A DNA stretch of 24,950 nucleotides. Source: Autumnicola edwardsiae (GTDB lineage: Bacteria; Bacteroidota; Bacteroidia; Flavobacteriales; Flavobacteriaceae). Shown in pieces: positions 16,231-24,405 of the stretch. The stretch covers positions 1 through 24,950 of the forward strand of contig NZ_JAVRHP010000052.1 of the NCBI RefSeq assembly GCF_031846505.1, in the 5' to 3' direction. Numbering within the stretch: position 1 is the stretch's first letter; each line of letters begins with the position of its first letter. The notes below the pieces were generated by a model. That model did no database searches. It was not told the DNA's origin and was given only the letters and a program-made list of their open reading frames with translations. A program made the translations under genes and the position numbers.

Positions 16231-17301
16231 ATGAACTATACAGAAATACCTAGCAATGTTTTAAGTACACTACAAAAAGGAGTGGTGATTCCAGCGCTTC
16301 CTTTGGCACTTAATAAAAACAGGAAATTAGATGTACGTCGGCAACGTGCTTTAATGCGGTATTATCTTGATGCCGGTGCCGGCGGAATTGCCGTGGCTGT
16401 TCATACAACGCAATTCGAAATAAGACTTCCCGAAATCGACCTTTATGAGCCGATTTTAAAAATAGCCAAAGAAGAATTTGATCGTTTTACGATAGAAACA
16501 AAGAAACCAGTCGTACGTGTTGCCGGTGTCATCGGAAAAACAGAACAGGCCGTTAGTGAAGCAAAATTGGCTTTAGATAATGGTTTTCATGCAGTGCTTC
16601 TTAGCGTTGCAGCATTTAAAGAATCTTCTAACGAGGAAATACTGGAGCATTGTAGAGCTGTAGCCGATGTGCTTCCGGTAATCGGGTTTTACTTACAACC
16701 GGCTGTGGGTGGTAGAAAACTCGATGTGGATTTTTGGAGGGGATTTGCTTGTATCAAAAATGTTATAGCCATTAAGATGGCACCATTCAACCGTTACCAG
16801 ACTTTTGATGTTGTACGTGGAGTAGCCGAATCGGGTAGGGCAGAGGAAATCACTCTATACACAGGAAACGATGATAATATCTTGGTCGATCTTTTGTCTG
16901 AATATGAAATAATAGTTGGTGGTAAAATTGTCAGAAAAAGAATAATGGGTGGTTTACTTGGACATTGGGCTGTCTGGACAAATTCTGCAGTTAAATTACT
17001 GGAAGAGGTGCAGAATGGCCAATTTGATAGCAATACCCGGGAAGCTTTAATTCGTGCACATCAAATCACCGATAGCAACGCAGCTTTTTTTGATTCTGAA
17101 AATAATTTTACCGGTTGTATCACCGGGCTTCATGAGGTTTTGAGACGACAGGGATTGCTTGAGGGGTTATGGACATTAAATGAAGAAGAGGTTCTTTCAC
17201 CCGGGCAGAAAGAAGAGATTGACAGGGTTTATGCTGCATATCCACATTTAAATGATGATGAATTTGTTACAGAAAATCTCAGTAAATGGATGATGTCATA
17301 A
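16231..17301 (+). CDS. DHDPS/NAL-family class I aldolase or dehydratase
   Basis: This 356-residue TIM-barrel protein belongs to the dihydrodipicolinate synthase/N-acetylneuraminate lyase superfamily. The Schiff-base lysine is K182 (VIAIKMAPFNRY) and the conserved tyrosine is Y154 (IGFYLQP). GVVIPALPLAL (17-27) and AGAGGIAVAVHTT (48-60) occupy the usual first strands, the latter where GTTGE-type loops bind the keto acid. It is about 60 residues longer than DapA, with an extended C-terminus. No signal peptide is present. As the last gene of the transporter-M20-SDR operon, it probably cleaves or dehydrates a 2-keto-sugar acid. Lysine biosynthesis is unlikely in this setting. Confidence 0.88.
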   Translation: MNYTEIPSNVLSTLQKGVVIPALPLALNKNRKLDVRRQRALMRYYLDAGAGGIAVAVHTTQFEIRLPEIDLYEPILKIAKEEFDRFTIETKKPVVRVAGVIGKTEQAVSEAKLALDNGFHAVLLSVAAFKESSNEEILEHCRAVADVLPVIGFYLQPAVGGRKLDVDFWRGFACIKNVIAIKMAPFNRYQTFDVVRGVAESGRAEEITLYTGNDDNILVDLLSEYEIIVGGKIVRKRIMGGLLGHWAVWTNSAVKLLEEVQNGQFDSNTREALIRAHQITDSNAAFFDSENNFTGCITGLHEVLRRQGLLEGLWTLNEEEVLSPGQKEEIDRVYAAYPHLNDDEFVTENLSKWMMS

Positions 17302-17691
17302 CAGCTTTAAATCATTAGAAAGTGAATCCTTCAGTTATTTATAATGAGAATTATTGTGAGGGTAATTGTTTCTTCAAAACATGCGGAGTAAATAATTACA
17401 TTTGGGAATTGTGCCAGATTAAATATATACTATAATGGATGAAGGAATGGTAAGAATGGCAGGCTTATTATTCCAATACATAGAAGGTACCCCTCCTATT
17501 GGTTTGATTTTAAATTTTAGATTAAAGCACTTACGAGGTTTCTGATGCTTCCCTAAATATTTATAAAGTATGATATACCAATAAAGTAGATTTATTCTCG
17601 GGCAACCTAAATCGTATTGAAAAAAGGAGTAAGCATATTAATGGAAACAGAAATTGTGTAGAATAGAAACTTAAAGTATAAATAAGAGAAA
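17302..17691. other. Intergenic region before the second Gfo/Idh/MocA gene
   Basis: There is no gene or clear debris here. TACATTTG at 17397-17404 fits the -7 consensus on the plus strand but lies about 290 bp from the next ATG. A closer promoter may exist in the AT-rich last 100 bp. The gap suggests that a new transcript starts after the DHDPS-family gene. Confidence 0.35.
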
Positions 17692-18897
17692 ATGAAGAGA
17701 AGGGACTTTGTAATAAAAGGAAGTTTGGCGTCATTGGCATTGACAACGTCTACATCAATGTTAGGGAATCTTGGCTCTTTTAAGGCTGCCAATGATGTCG
17801 TAAACATAGGGGTAATCGGTACAGGAAGTAGGGGAAGCGGATTAATTCCGTTCATTAACGAAATAGAGGGTTTAAATGTAGTTGCCTGCTGTGATATTCT
17901 TCCTTTTCGTTTGCAAGAAGGACTTAGAAGAACAAAAGGAAAAGCGGAAGGTTATTCGGATTATCGTAGATTATTGGATAATCGAGATGTTGATGCGGTT
18001 TTGGTTGCGACTCCATTCCATACGCATTCCGAAATTGATATGGACGCATTGGATGCGGGGAAACATGTTTATGGAGAAAAAACCTTAGCCAAAGGCAATG
18101 GGGAAATCCGAAATTTATTGGTAAAGGCAAAGCATTCAAAAAATATATTTCAAACAGGGCACCAGTTGCACAGTTCGCGATTATATTCTCATGTAGTTGA
18201 GTTGATAAGAAGCGGGAAAATAGGTGAGATTGAGGTATTTGAATGCCAGTACAATCGAAATACAAGTTGGAGGCGGCCAGTGCCTAGTCCCGAATTGGAA
18301 AAGATTATTAACTGGAGGATGTACAGGGAATTTTCAGGAGGTCTTTTAGCGGAACTGTCCGCTCATCAAATCGATTTTGCTAATTGGGTAATGGATTCTA
18401 CTCCCGTGCAAGTAATGGGGACTGGTGGACTCGATTTTTGGAAAGACGGACGTGAAATATACGATAACATCCACGTTATTTATAGTTACTCTAATGGGGT
18501 AGAAGCTAAATTTACTAGCCTAGGCACCAATGCAATGGACGGATATCAGATTAAAGTTAAGGGGAGTAAGGGGACAATAATATTAGGTTTTTCAAATGCT
18601 TGGTTTTATCCCGAGGGGAATCAAGAAAAAGTGCGTGGTGTGGTGGATGGAGTCTCGGGTGCAACAATACAGTGGGAAAAAGGTAAAGGTATTCCTATAG
18701 AACTGGGTCACGCTGATCCGAGTCGGCAAGCATTAATGGATTTTAGGGATAGTATTGCCAACAATAAACAACCTATTTCTAATATAGTAACAGGTGCTAA
18801 TACTGCCATTTGTGTCCAAATGGGCCTGGAAGCTATGTATAATAATGAAATTGTAAAGTGGCCATCGGAATTCGATTCTTTGTTAAAAAGCATCTAA
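17692..18897 (+). CDS. Tat-exported Gfo/Idh/MocA family oxidoreductase with EKT instead of EKP
   Basis: This 401-residue oxidoreductase begins with a short twin-arginine signal (MKRRDFVIKGSLASLAL), so it is probably exported folded with a bound nucleotide. The Rossmann loop is NIGVIGTGSRGSG (38-50), followed by ACCDIL. The cofactor/catalytic motif reads GEKTLAKG (128-135): the lysine K130 is present, but the usual proline after it is threonine. AELSAHQIDFANW (220-232) contributes H225 and D228. It is flanked by large gaps (390 and 469 bp), so it is likely monocistronic or first in its own unit. It may be a glycoside dehydrogenase or a redox-neutral glycosidase of the GH109 kind. The sequence does not decide this. 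Confidence 0.87.
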   Translation: MKRRDFVIKGSLASLALTTSTSMLGNLGSFKAANDVVNIGVIGTGSRGSGLIPFINEIEGLNVVACCDILPFRLQEGLRRTKGKAEGYSDYRRLLDNRDVDAVLVATPFHTHSEIDMDALDAGKHVYGEKTLAKGNGEIRNLLVKAKHSKNIFQTGHQLHSSRLYSHVVELIRSGKIGEIEVFECQYNRNTSWRRPVPSPELEKIINWRMYREFSGGLLAELSAHQIDFANWVMDSTPVQVMGTGGLDFWKDGREIYDNIHVIYSYSNGVEAKFTSLGTNAMDGYQIKVKGSKGTIILGFSNAWFYPEGNQEKVRGVVDGVSGATIQWEKGKGIPIELGHADPSRQALMDFRDSIANNKQPISNIVTGANTAICVQMGLEAMYNNEIVKWPSEFDSLLKSI

Positions 18898-19366
18898 AAA
18901 AGGATTTGGAATAATTTGAGCTGAGATTCGTATTCTGAAGAAACCGATCAATTGAAGGTATTAGAACAAAAAGGATTCTTATGAAAAACACCTTATAAAA
19001 AACATTAGGTCATTGAATATTAGAAACAATATGGTCAAAATGATTTTATGGGTATATAAAATTTAAAAAAAGGATGAGGAGTTGAGGAATACTTCGATTT
19101 TGAATCTGTTCAAATACAAATAAAAACAAAACAATTAAATTCCAAAGGAACAAGTATACTGTCCATTGGTGCTTACATAATAAAAAATTAGAATGGCTGA
19201 AACAGAGGCTTTAAAAATAATATTTTGCGTTTAGACCCAGATATCTTTGCCACCCCACAAGCTTTTTATGTAGAGCTTAAACCAAGAACAGCATGATTGC
19301 TTTTTGATCAATTTCTGCGTATGGTAATTTATAATGATAATACTTCTGAATTAAATTTTGTGAAAG
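18898..19366. other. Intergenic region containing a gene fragment
   Basis: The middle part (19078-19296) is a recognisable decayed coding stretch, described separately. The first 180 bp and the last 70 bp show no gene. A start for the GH3 gene transcript should lie in the AT-rich end, but no consensus -7 box is seen. Confidence 0.35.
19078..19296 (+). pseudogene. Decayed coding fragment of unknown family
   Basis: One plus-strand frame reads VEEYFDFESVQIQIKTKQLN, then SKGTSILSIGAYIIKN, a TAG, NG, a TGA, NRGFKNNILRLDPDIFA and TPQAFYVELKPRTA before a final TGA. Residue composition and continuity across two isolated stops look like the C-terminal end of a real protein that has decayed. I cannot name the family. 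It lies in the gap between the second Gfo/Idh/MocA gene and the GH3 gene. Confidence 0.45.
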
Positions 19367-21574
19367 ATGAATAAAAGTAATTTATTAAAAATTTTTATAG
19401 GTCTCTGGGTTTTTTTACCAGTAAAAGCTCAGGAGAAAATTTTTCCAGACAAATTTGATGGTGAGATTCAGTCCTTAATTAATTCTATGACTTTAGAAGA
19501 AAAGGTACATCAATTAGCAACTGAATACCCAAACGCAAATAAACGCCTGGATATAGAAAATTTGAGCGCAGGTGAATGTTTACATGGTTTAAAGATGCCT
19601 GGGGCTACTGTATTTCCACAAGCTCTGGCTATGGCAAGTACTTGGGATGAAGCATTAATTGAAAAAATGGGTAATGTTGTGGCTAAAGAAGCAAGAGCTT
19701 ATGGAATTCACCAATGTTACTCACCAATGATTTCCGTGACGAGAGATGCCCGCTGGGGTCGTATTGAAGAAACTTTTGGGGAAGATCCGTTTTTAGTAGG
19801 ATCTATTGGATCTGCCTACATTAAAGGGCTTCAGGGAATGGGAGATCAACGTTTTGACAAAGATCATATAATAGCAACAGCAAAACATTTTGTTGCCGAT
19901 GGAGAGCCAATGGCTGGTGACAATGGAGCAGCGATGGATATTTCCGAATACCAATTACAAAATGTACACTTGTATCCCTTTCGAATGGCAATAAATGAAG
20001 CTCTGGTAGGGAGTATTATGCCTGCACATCATTTGCTGAATGGGATTCCCTGCCACGTTAATCAACATATCATGAAAGATGTTTTACGGGACCAATATAG
20101 TTGGGATGGACTAGTCGTATCAGATAACCGGGATTTAGAGCGATTAAAAAGTATTTTTAATTTTGTCCATGATTATGAGGATGCAGCGAAAAAAGCCCTT
20201 GAGGCCGGTGTTCATCAAGAGTTAGCAATATTTGAGGGCTGGACTAAAGAAAGGATGTATGGTGATAATTTAGTTAAAGCCGTAGGTGATGGTATAATAG
20301 ATGAGGAGTTGGTGAATCAGGCAGTTGCGATGGTGCTAAAAGCAAAATTCGCTCTAGGTTTGATTGGGGGAAATGTGGATGAGCGGTTTGATATGATACT
20401 ACATCCGGAAAACGGAAAACCAAAAGCAATCTCTTTCGAAGATTCTGAAATGTTCTCTAAAGCTGATTATTTTGGCGTACCTAGGAATAATTATAAGGAA
20501 ATTCTTAATTCACCTGCTCATAATCAGCTAGCACTGGAGGTGGCACGAAAATCCATAACTTTATTAAAGAATGATAACCAATTGCTCCCCCTTAATTTTA
20601 ATAAGTACAAAAATATTGCGGTAATAGGACCCAATGCTAATGAAGTGCGATTAGGAGGCTATTCTTCTTCCAGACCAAAATATTTTGTTACCGTTTTGGA
20701 AGGGATAAAGCAGATGGCAGGAAAAGAAGCGAATGTTAGATTCGCACAGGGATGTGATTTTACTGAAGAAGAAAATAAAATTCCAGAAGCTGTAGATTTA
20801 GCCATGGAATCAGATGTTATTATTCTGGTTGTGGGTGGATCGGAAGAAACAACCATGGAGAATGAGGACACCGATGATTTAGCACTGCCAGGAGCTCAGG
20901 ATAAATTAATAAAGGCTATTGCTACAACAGGTAAACCTTATGTAGTATTTTTAATTAATGGACGCCCACGTGCAATAGAATGGGCAGCCGAACATGCTCC
21001 TGCTATTTTAGAAGGATGGTATTTAGGACAGGATACTGGTACCGCAGTTGCAGAGGTTCTATTTGGAAAAGTTAATCCAGGAGGAAAATTACCTGTGACC
21101 TTTCCCCGTAATGTAGGCCAGGTACCTATGTTCTATAATAAACTCGAAACAGGTAGACCCCGCAAAATCTATAAATCGGATCCGGAACCTTTATTTCATT
21201 TTGGGCACGGCTTAAGTTATACTACATTCTCTATAACTGATATTAATTTAAGGACTAAAAGTATTACCGTAGGCGATAGTACAACTATTAGGCTGACAAT
21301 AAAAAATACTGGGACTGTTAAAGGTGATGAAGTAGTACAATTGTATATACATGATTTGTTATCTGAAAGAATTAGGCCACAGAAAGAATTACGCGGGTTT
21401 AAACGCATATTCTTGAATGCAGGGGAATCACGTGTTATCCAATTTAACATTGGCGAAAAACAACTGGAATATTGGAATGGAGATTGGAGAGTGGAACCAG
21501 GGGAATATGAAATAATGATAGGAACAAGTTCGGAAAAATTATCCAAACATAAATTAACAGTAACGAAAGCTTAA
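19367..21574 (+). CDS. GH3 family beta-glycosidase (BglX-like), secreted
   Basis: This is a 735-residue glycoside hydrolase with a signal peptide (cleavage near KAQ, 20-22). Domain 1 (about 30-335) has MTLEEKVHQL, TRDARWGRIEETFGEDP and TAKHF (K173-H174), and the nucleophile D253 in GLVVSDNRDLERL, where most relatives have SDW. Domain 2 (about 390-600) has VARKSITLLKND, IAVIGPNA and the region GGSEETTMENEDTDDLALPG, where E498 is the likely acid/base. GRPRAIEW and the Fn3-like domain (about 650-730) complete the BglX layout. It should remove terminal beta-linked glucose, xylose or a similar sugar in the periplasm. The changed residues around the nucleophile suggest an unusual sugar preference. 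The second Gfo/Idh/MocA gene of this arm follows after 94 bp, likely cotranscribed. Confidence 0.93.
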   Translation: MNKSNLLKIFIGLWVFLPVKAQEKIFPDKFDGEIQSLINSMTLEEKVHQLATEYPNANKRLDIENLSAGECLHGLKMPGATVFPQALAMASTWDEALIEKMGNVVAKEARAYGIHQCYSPMISVTRDARWGRIEETFGEDPFLVGSIGSAYIKGLQGMGDQRFDKDHIIATAKHFVADGEPMAGDNGAAMDISEYQLQNVHLYPFRMAINEALVGSIMPAHHLLNGIPCHVNQHIMKDVLRDQYSWDGLVVSDNRDLERLKSIFNFVHDYEDAAKKALEAGVHQELAIFEGWTKERMYGDNLVKAVGDGIIDEELVNQAVAMVLKAKFALGLIGGNVDERFDMILHPENGKPKAISFEDSEMFSKADYFGVPRNNYKEILNSPAHNQLALEVARKSITLLKNDNQLLPLNFNKYKNIAVIGPNANEVRLGGYSSSRPKYFVTVLEGIKQMAGKEANVRFAQGCDFTEEENKIPEAVDLAMESDVIILVVGGSEETTMENEDTDDLALPGAQDKLIKAIATTGKPYVVFLINGRPRAIEWAAEHAPAILEGWYLGQDTGTAVAEVLFGKVNPGGKLPVTFPRNVGQVPMFYNKLETGRPRKIYKSDPEPLFHFGHGLSYTTFSITDINLRTKSITVGDSTTIRLTIKNTGTVKGDEVVQLYIHDLLSERIRPQKELRGFKRIFLNAGESRVIQFNIGEKQLEYWNGDWRVEPGEYEIMIGTSSEKLSKHKLTVTKA

Positions 21575-21668
21575 AAATTTTATTTTTTTTGCTATTTTAA
21601 AATGGAATGATGTGGGGGAAAGAAAAATTTTCAATGAATGTGCTCCAATCATAGTCTAATTATATTTT

Positions 21669-22688
21669 ATGAACAAATTATTGAGTCGTCGCAGCTTTAT
21701 TATAACATCTACTGTTGGTGGCATTGGAATGGGCATTGCAGGTGGCGCCCCTTTTGGTTATGGATTTAACCTCCCTTATGTGGACGTGAGGGTGGGAATA
21801 ATAGGACTTGATACTTCTCACAGCGTAGCTTTCACGAAAATGCTAAACGACACTGAAAAAGAGGCGCAATTTAGAGGCTATAGGATTGTAGCCGCTTATC
21901 CTCACGGAAGCAGAGATATTGAAAGCAGCGTTAGAAGAATTCCGGAATATACAAAAGAAGTAAAGGAAGCAGGTGTCGAAATAGTAGAATCCATAAAAGA
22001 TTTACTGGAAAAGGTAGATGTGGTATTATTAGAAACAAATGATGGAAGGCTACACCTCGAACAGGCAATGGAAGTTTTTAAAGCTGGAAAACCAGTCTTT
22101 ATTGATAAACCAATGGCCGGGTCTCTCTCTGATGTGATAGCCATATTTAATGCTGCGAAACGATATAATGTTCCTGTCTTTTCTTCCTCTTCATTAAGAT
22201 ATGCTAAAAATGCCCAAGCGATTAGGAAGGGAGAATTAATAGGTAAAGTATTAGGGGCTGATACCTTCAGTCCGGCTAAACTGGAGATAACTCATCCAGA
22301 CCTGTTTTGGTATGGTATTCATGGTGTAGAGATTCTTTTTACAGTAATGGGAACGGGTTGTGAAAGTGTAATAAGTCAGCATACGGAGGATATGGATGTA
22401 GTAGTTGGGATTTGGCAGGATGGGCGTATTGGTACATTCCGGGGAGGACGATCAGGCAAAATGGGTTATGGAGGAAATGCTTTTGGGGAAGAAGGAGTTG
22501 CTGAAATAGGACCTTATAAAGGTTATAAACCATTATTGACAGCGATTATTGAATTTTTCAATACAGGTAAGGCTCCTGTGAGTTCAGAAGAAACCCAGGA
22601 AATTTATACTTTTATGGAAGCTGCTGATGAAAGCAAACGTAGAGGAGGTAAACCGGTATATTTAAAAGAAATATTACCAAAGCCTTGA
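21669..22688 (+). CDS. Tat-exported Gfo/Idh/MocA-like oxidoreductase with atypical nucleotide loop
   Basis: This 339-residue protein has a twin-arginine signal (SRRSFIITS, R7-R8). The nucleotide-binding domain starts at RVGIIGLDTSHSVAF (41-55). The usual GxGxxG is replaced by GLDTSH, a form found in a divergent branch of the family. DKPMAG (146-151) matches the EKP motif, with D for E. The C-terminal domain is shorter than usual (FWYGIHGVEILFTVMG carries the likely active-site His). It lies 94 bp after GH3 and is followed by a hairpin that overlaps its stop codon, so GH3 and this gene probably form one transcript. It may oxidise or epimerise the sugar released by GH3. Function is inferred from family and context. 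Confidence 0.85.
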   Translation: MNKLLSRRSFIITSTVGGIGMGIAGGAPFGYGFNLPYVDVRVGIIGLDTSHSVAFTKMLNDTEKEAQFRGYRIVAAYPHGSRDIESSVRRIPEYTKEVKEAGVEIVESIKDLLEKVDVVLLETNDGRLHLEQAMEVFKAGKPVFIDKPMAGSLSDVIAIFNAAKRYNVPVFSSSSLRYAKNAQAIRKGELIGKVLGADTFSPAKLEITHPDLFWYGIHGVEILFTVMGTGCESVISQHTEDMDVVVGIWQDGRIGTFRGGRSGKMGYGGNAFGEEGVAEIGPYKGYKPLLTAIIEFFNTGKAPVSSEETQEIYTFMEAADESKRRGGKPVYLKEILPKP

Positions 22689-22730
22689 AGAATTAAACCT
22701 TATCAATTCCCATCCAAGGCTTTTTCTTTT
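22679..22730 (+). terminator. Candidate terminator overlapping the stop of the third Gfo/Idh/MocA gene
   Basis: AAAGCCTTG (22679-22687) pairs with CAAGGCTTT (22715-22723), followed by a T-rich run to 22730. The stem is perfect over 9 bp but the loop is long (27 nt), and the 5' arm includes part of the TGA stop. It would end the GH3-oxidoreductase transcript. Confidence 0.5.
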
Positions 22731-23058
22731 TACAGCATGCGGCAATATTTCTTATCCACACGTCAATAGGAGAAGAAACACAAAGGAGAATTCTGAATGG
22801 CAACTTCCTTAAAAAAGAATTTTAGGATAAATTGTGAAGGATGTTCATAGAGGGATGGTATAATCGGTTCTTCAATTAAAATAAATAGAACCTTTTTGGT
22901 CTCGATAACAGTTCCTTTACGTAGTTAGTTTTTGCCTTTAGGTAAAGCGCTGGAAATTTTAGGTCAAAAGAAGTTAAACCTTAGCAGTACCTAAATCCGC
23001 ACAATTATTTTATAAATTAGACTCTGAAGATAAGTCGATTCAAAACAATTAGGAAACC
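22689..23058. other. Intergenic region before the BNR_4 gene
   Basis: After the terminator candidate there is no intact gene. A short coding-like stretch (PLGKALEILGQKKLNLSST, about 22933-22995) ends in TAA and may be debris. The promoter of the BNR_4 gene must lie in the last 100 bp, where no exact TAnnTTTG is seen. Confidence 0.3.
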
Positions 23059-24405
23059 ATGAAAAAACTAAATTTTATTAATATTCTTTTATTAATTTCT
23101 GTTATATTGTCTGTGATGGGATGCAGATCTAAGTCTTCTACTGCTACAACAACATCAGATAATAAAATTCGGGTTTTAAGTTATGATTCAGGGTGGTGTT
23201 GGTTCCAAGATGAGAGAGCAATTATAGACGGTGATCAAATTCTGTTTTCAGGGGTGACATCAAATGGAGAAATTACTGTCTCCAGTTATAATATAGAAAC
23301 AGGAGAACGGCAGGTGGTAGTAATGAATGGGGAATCATTCGAGACTGACGACCACAATGCGGGAGTGCTTCTTTTACGGCCTGATGGAAAATATCTAACA
23401 GTTTACGCCGGACATGGCGATGAACCAAAAATGAGATACCGAATATCGGCCAATCCAGGAGACATGAGTCAATGGGAGCCGGAAAGAATAGCCGAAACAG
23501 GCGGAAATACTAGTTACTCTAATGTTTATCGACTAGCAAACACAGGAAAAACCTATAACTTTCATCGGGGCATTAGGAATAATCCTAATTATATGACTTC
23601 CAATGATGATGGGAATAGTTGGAATTACGGAGGGCAGCTTTTTGCTTTTAGAGGCCGGCCTTACCTAAGATATGCTTCCAATAACAAGGACCGTATTCAT
23701 TTTATAACAACAGAAGAGCATCCCCGGCATTATAACAATAGCATCTACCATGGGTATATCCAAGATGGCTATGTAAAAAAATCGGATGGTAGTCACTTAA
23801 GCCGATTAAGCAATAATGAGAAGACTGATCTTAAACCTCAAGACTTTACTCCCGTTTTTGACGGAAACTCAGATACACGTGATAAAGTGGCCTGGACCAG
23901 TGATATCGAGCTAGATAAAGATGATAACCCTTATATTGCTTTTTCAGTTACACAAGACCCTATTTCATTGGGAGAAACCGCCAATACAGAAGATGGTGGT
24001 TTTGACAATCGCTACCACTACGCGCGTTGGGATGGAGAACGATGGAATGAATATGAAATTGCCTATGCCGGCACCCGCCTTTATGCTGGAGAAAATGAGT
24101 ATACAGGACTTATAACCTTGCATCCAGACGATCCAAATGTTGTTTATATATCGACTAATGTGAATCCAGAAACAGGAAACTCTTTTATTGGTGGTGGAAA
24201 AAATCATGAAATCTTTCGTGGAACAACTGCTGATGGGGGAGCTAGTTGGAACTGGATCCCTATAACCAAAAATTCTGCGGAGGATAACATCAGACCTATA
24301 GTTGTGTCAAATGATAAATATGAAGGTGTACTGTGGCTTAATGGTCGGTATACAACTTATAAAAATTATGATTTAAAAGTACTGGGAATTATCAATGAGA
24401 AATAA
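23059..24405 (+). CDS. BNR_4 repeat propeller lipoprotein (lyase or glycosidase-like)
   Basis: This 448-residue lipoprotein has a hydrophobic signal ending in SVMGC (Cys22), then a Ser/Thr linker. The body is the BNR_4 seven-bladed propeller: GWCWFQDERAI (45-55), TDDHNAGVLLLRPDG (96-110), YRIS, then RPYLRYASNNKDRIHFITTE (200-219) and HPRHYNNSIYHGY (221-233). The His/Tyr-rich motifs DDHN and NNSIYH line the central pocket in this fold. Families with it include ulvan lyases PL24/PL25, PL42 and GH145, several of which act near rhamnose-glucuronic acid linkages. An enzyme at the cell surface that cuts a uronic-acid-containing glycan is therefore plausible, but non-enzymatic members exist. It lies alone after a 370-bp gap. 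Confidence 0.82.
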   Translation: MKKLNFINILLLISVILSVMGCRSKSSTATTTSDNKIRVLSYDSGWCWFQDERAIIDGDQILFSGVTSNGEITVSSYNIETGERQVVVMNGESFETDDHNAGVLLLRPDGKYLTVYAGHGDEPKMRYRISANPGDMSQWEPERIAETGGNTSYSNVYRLANTGKTYNFHRGIRNNPNYMTSNDDGNSWNYGGQLFAFRGRPYLRYASNNKDRIHFITTEEHPRHYNNSIYHGYIQDGYVKKSDGSHLSRLSNNEKTDLKPQDFTPVFDGNSDTRDKVAWTSDIELDKDDNPYIAFSVTQDPISLGETANTEDGGFDNRYHYARWDGERWNEYEIAYAGTRLYAGENEYTGLITLHPDDPNVVYISTNVNPETGNSFIGGGKNHEIFRGTTADGGASWNWIPITKNSAEDNIRPIVVSNDKYEGVLWLNGRYTTYKNYDLKVLGIINEK

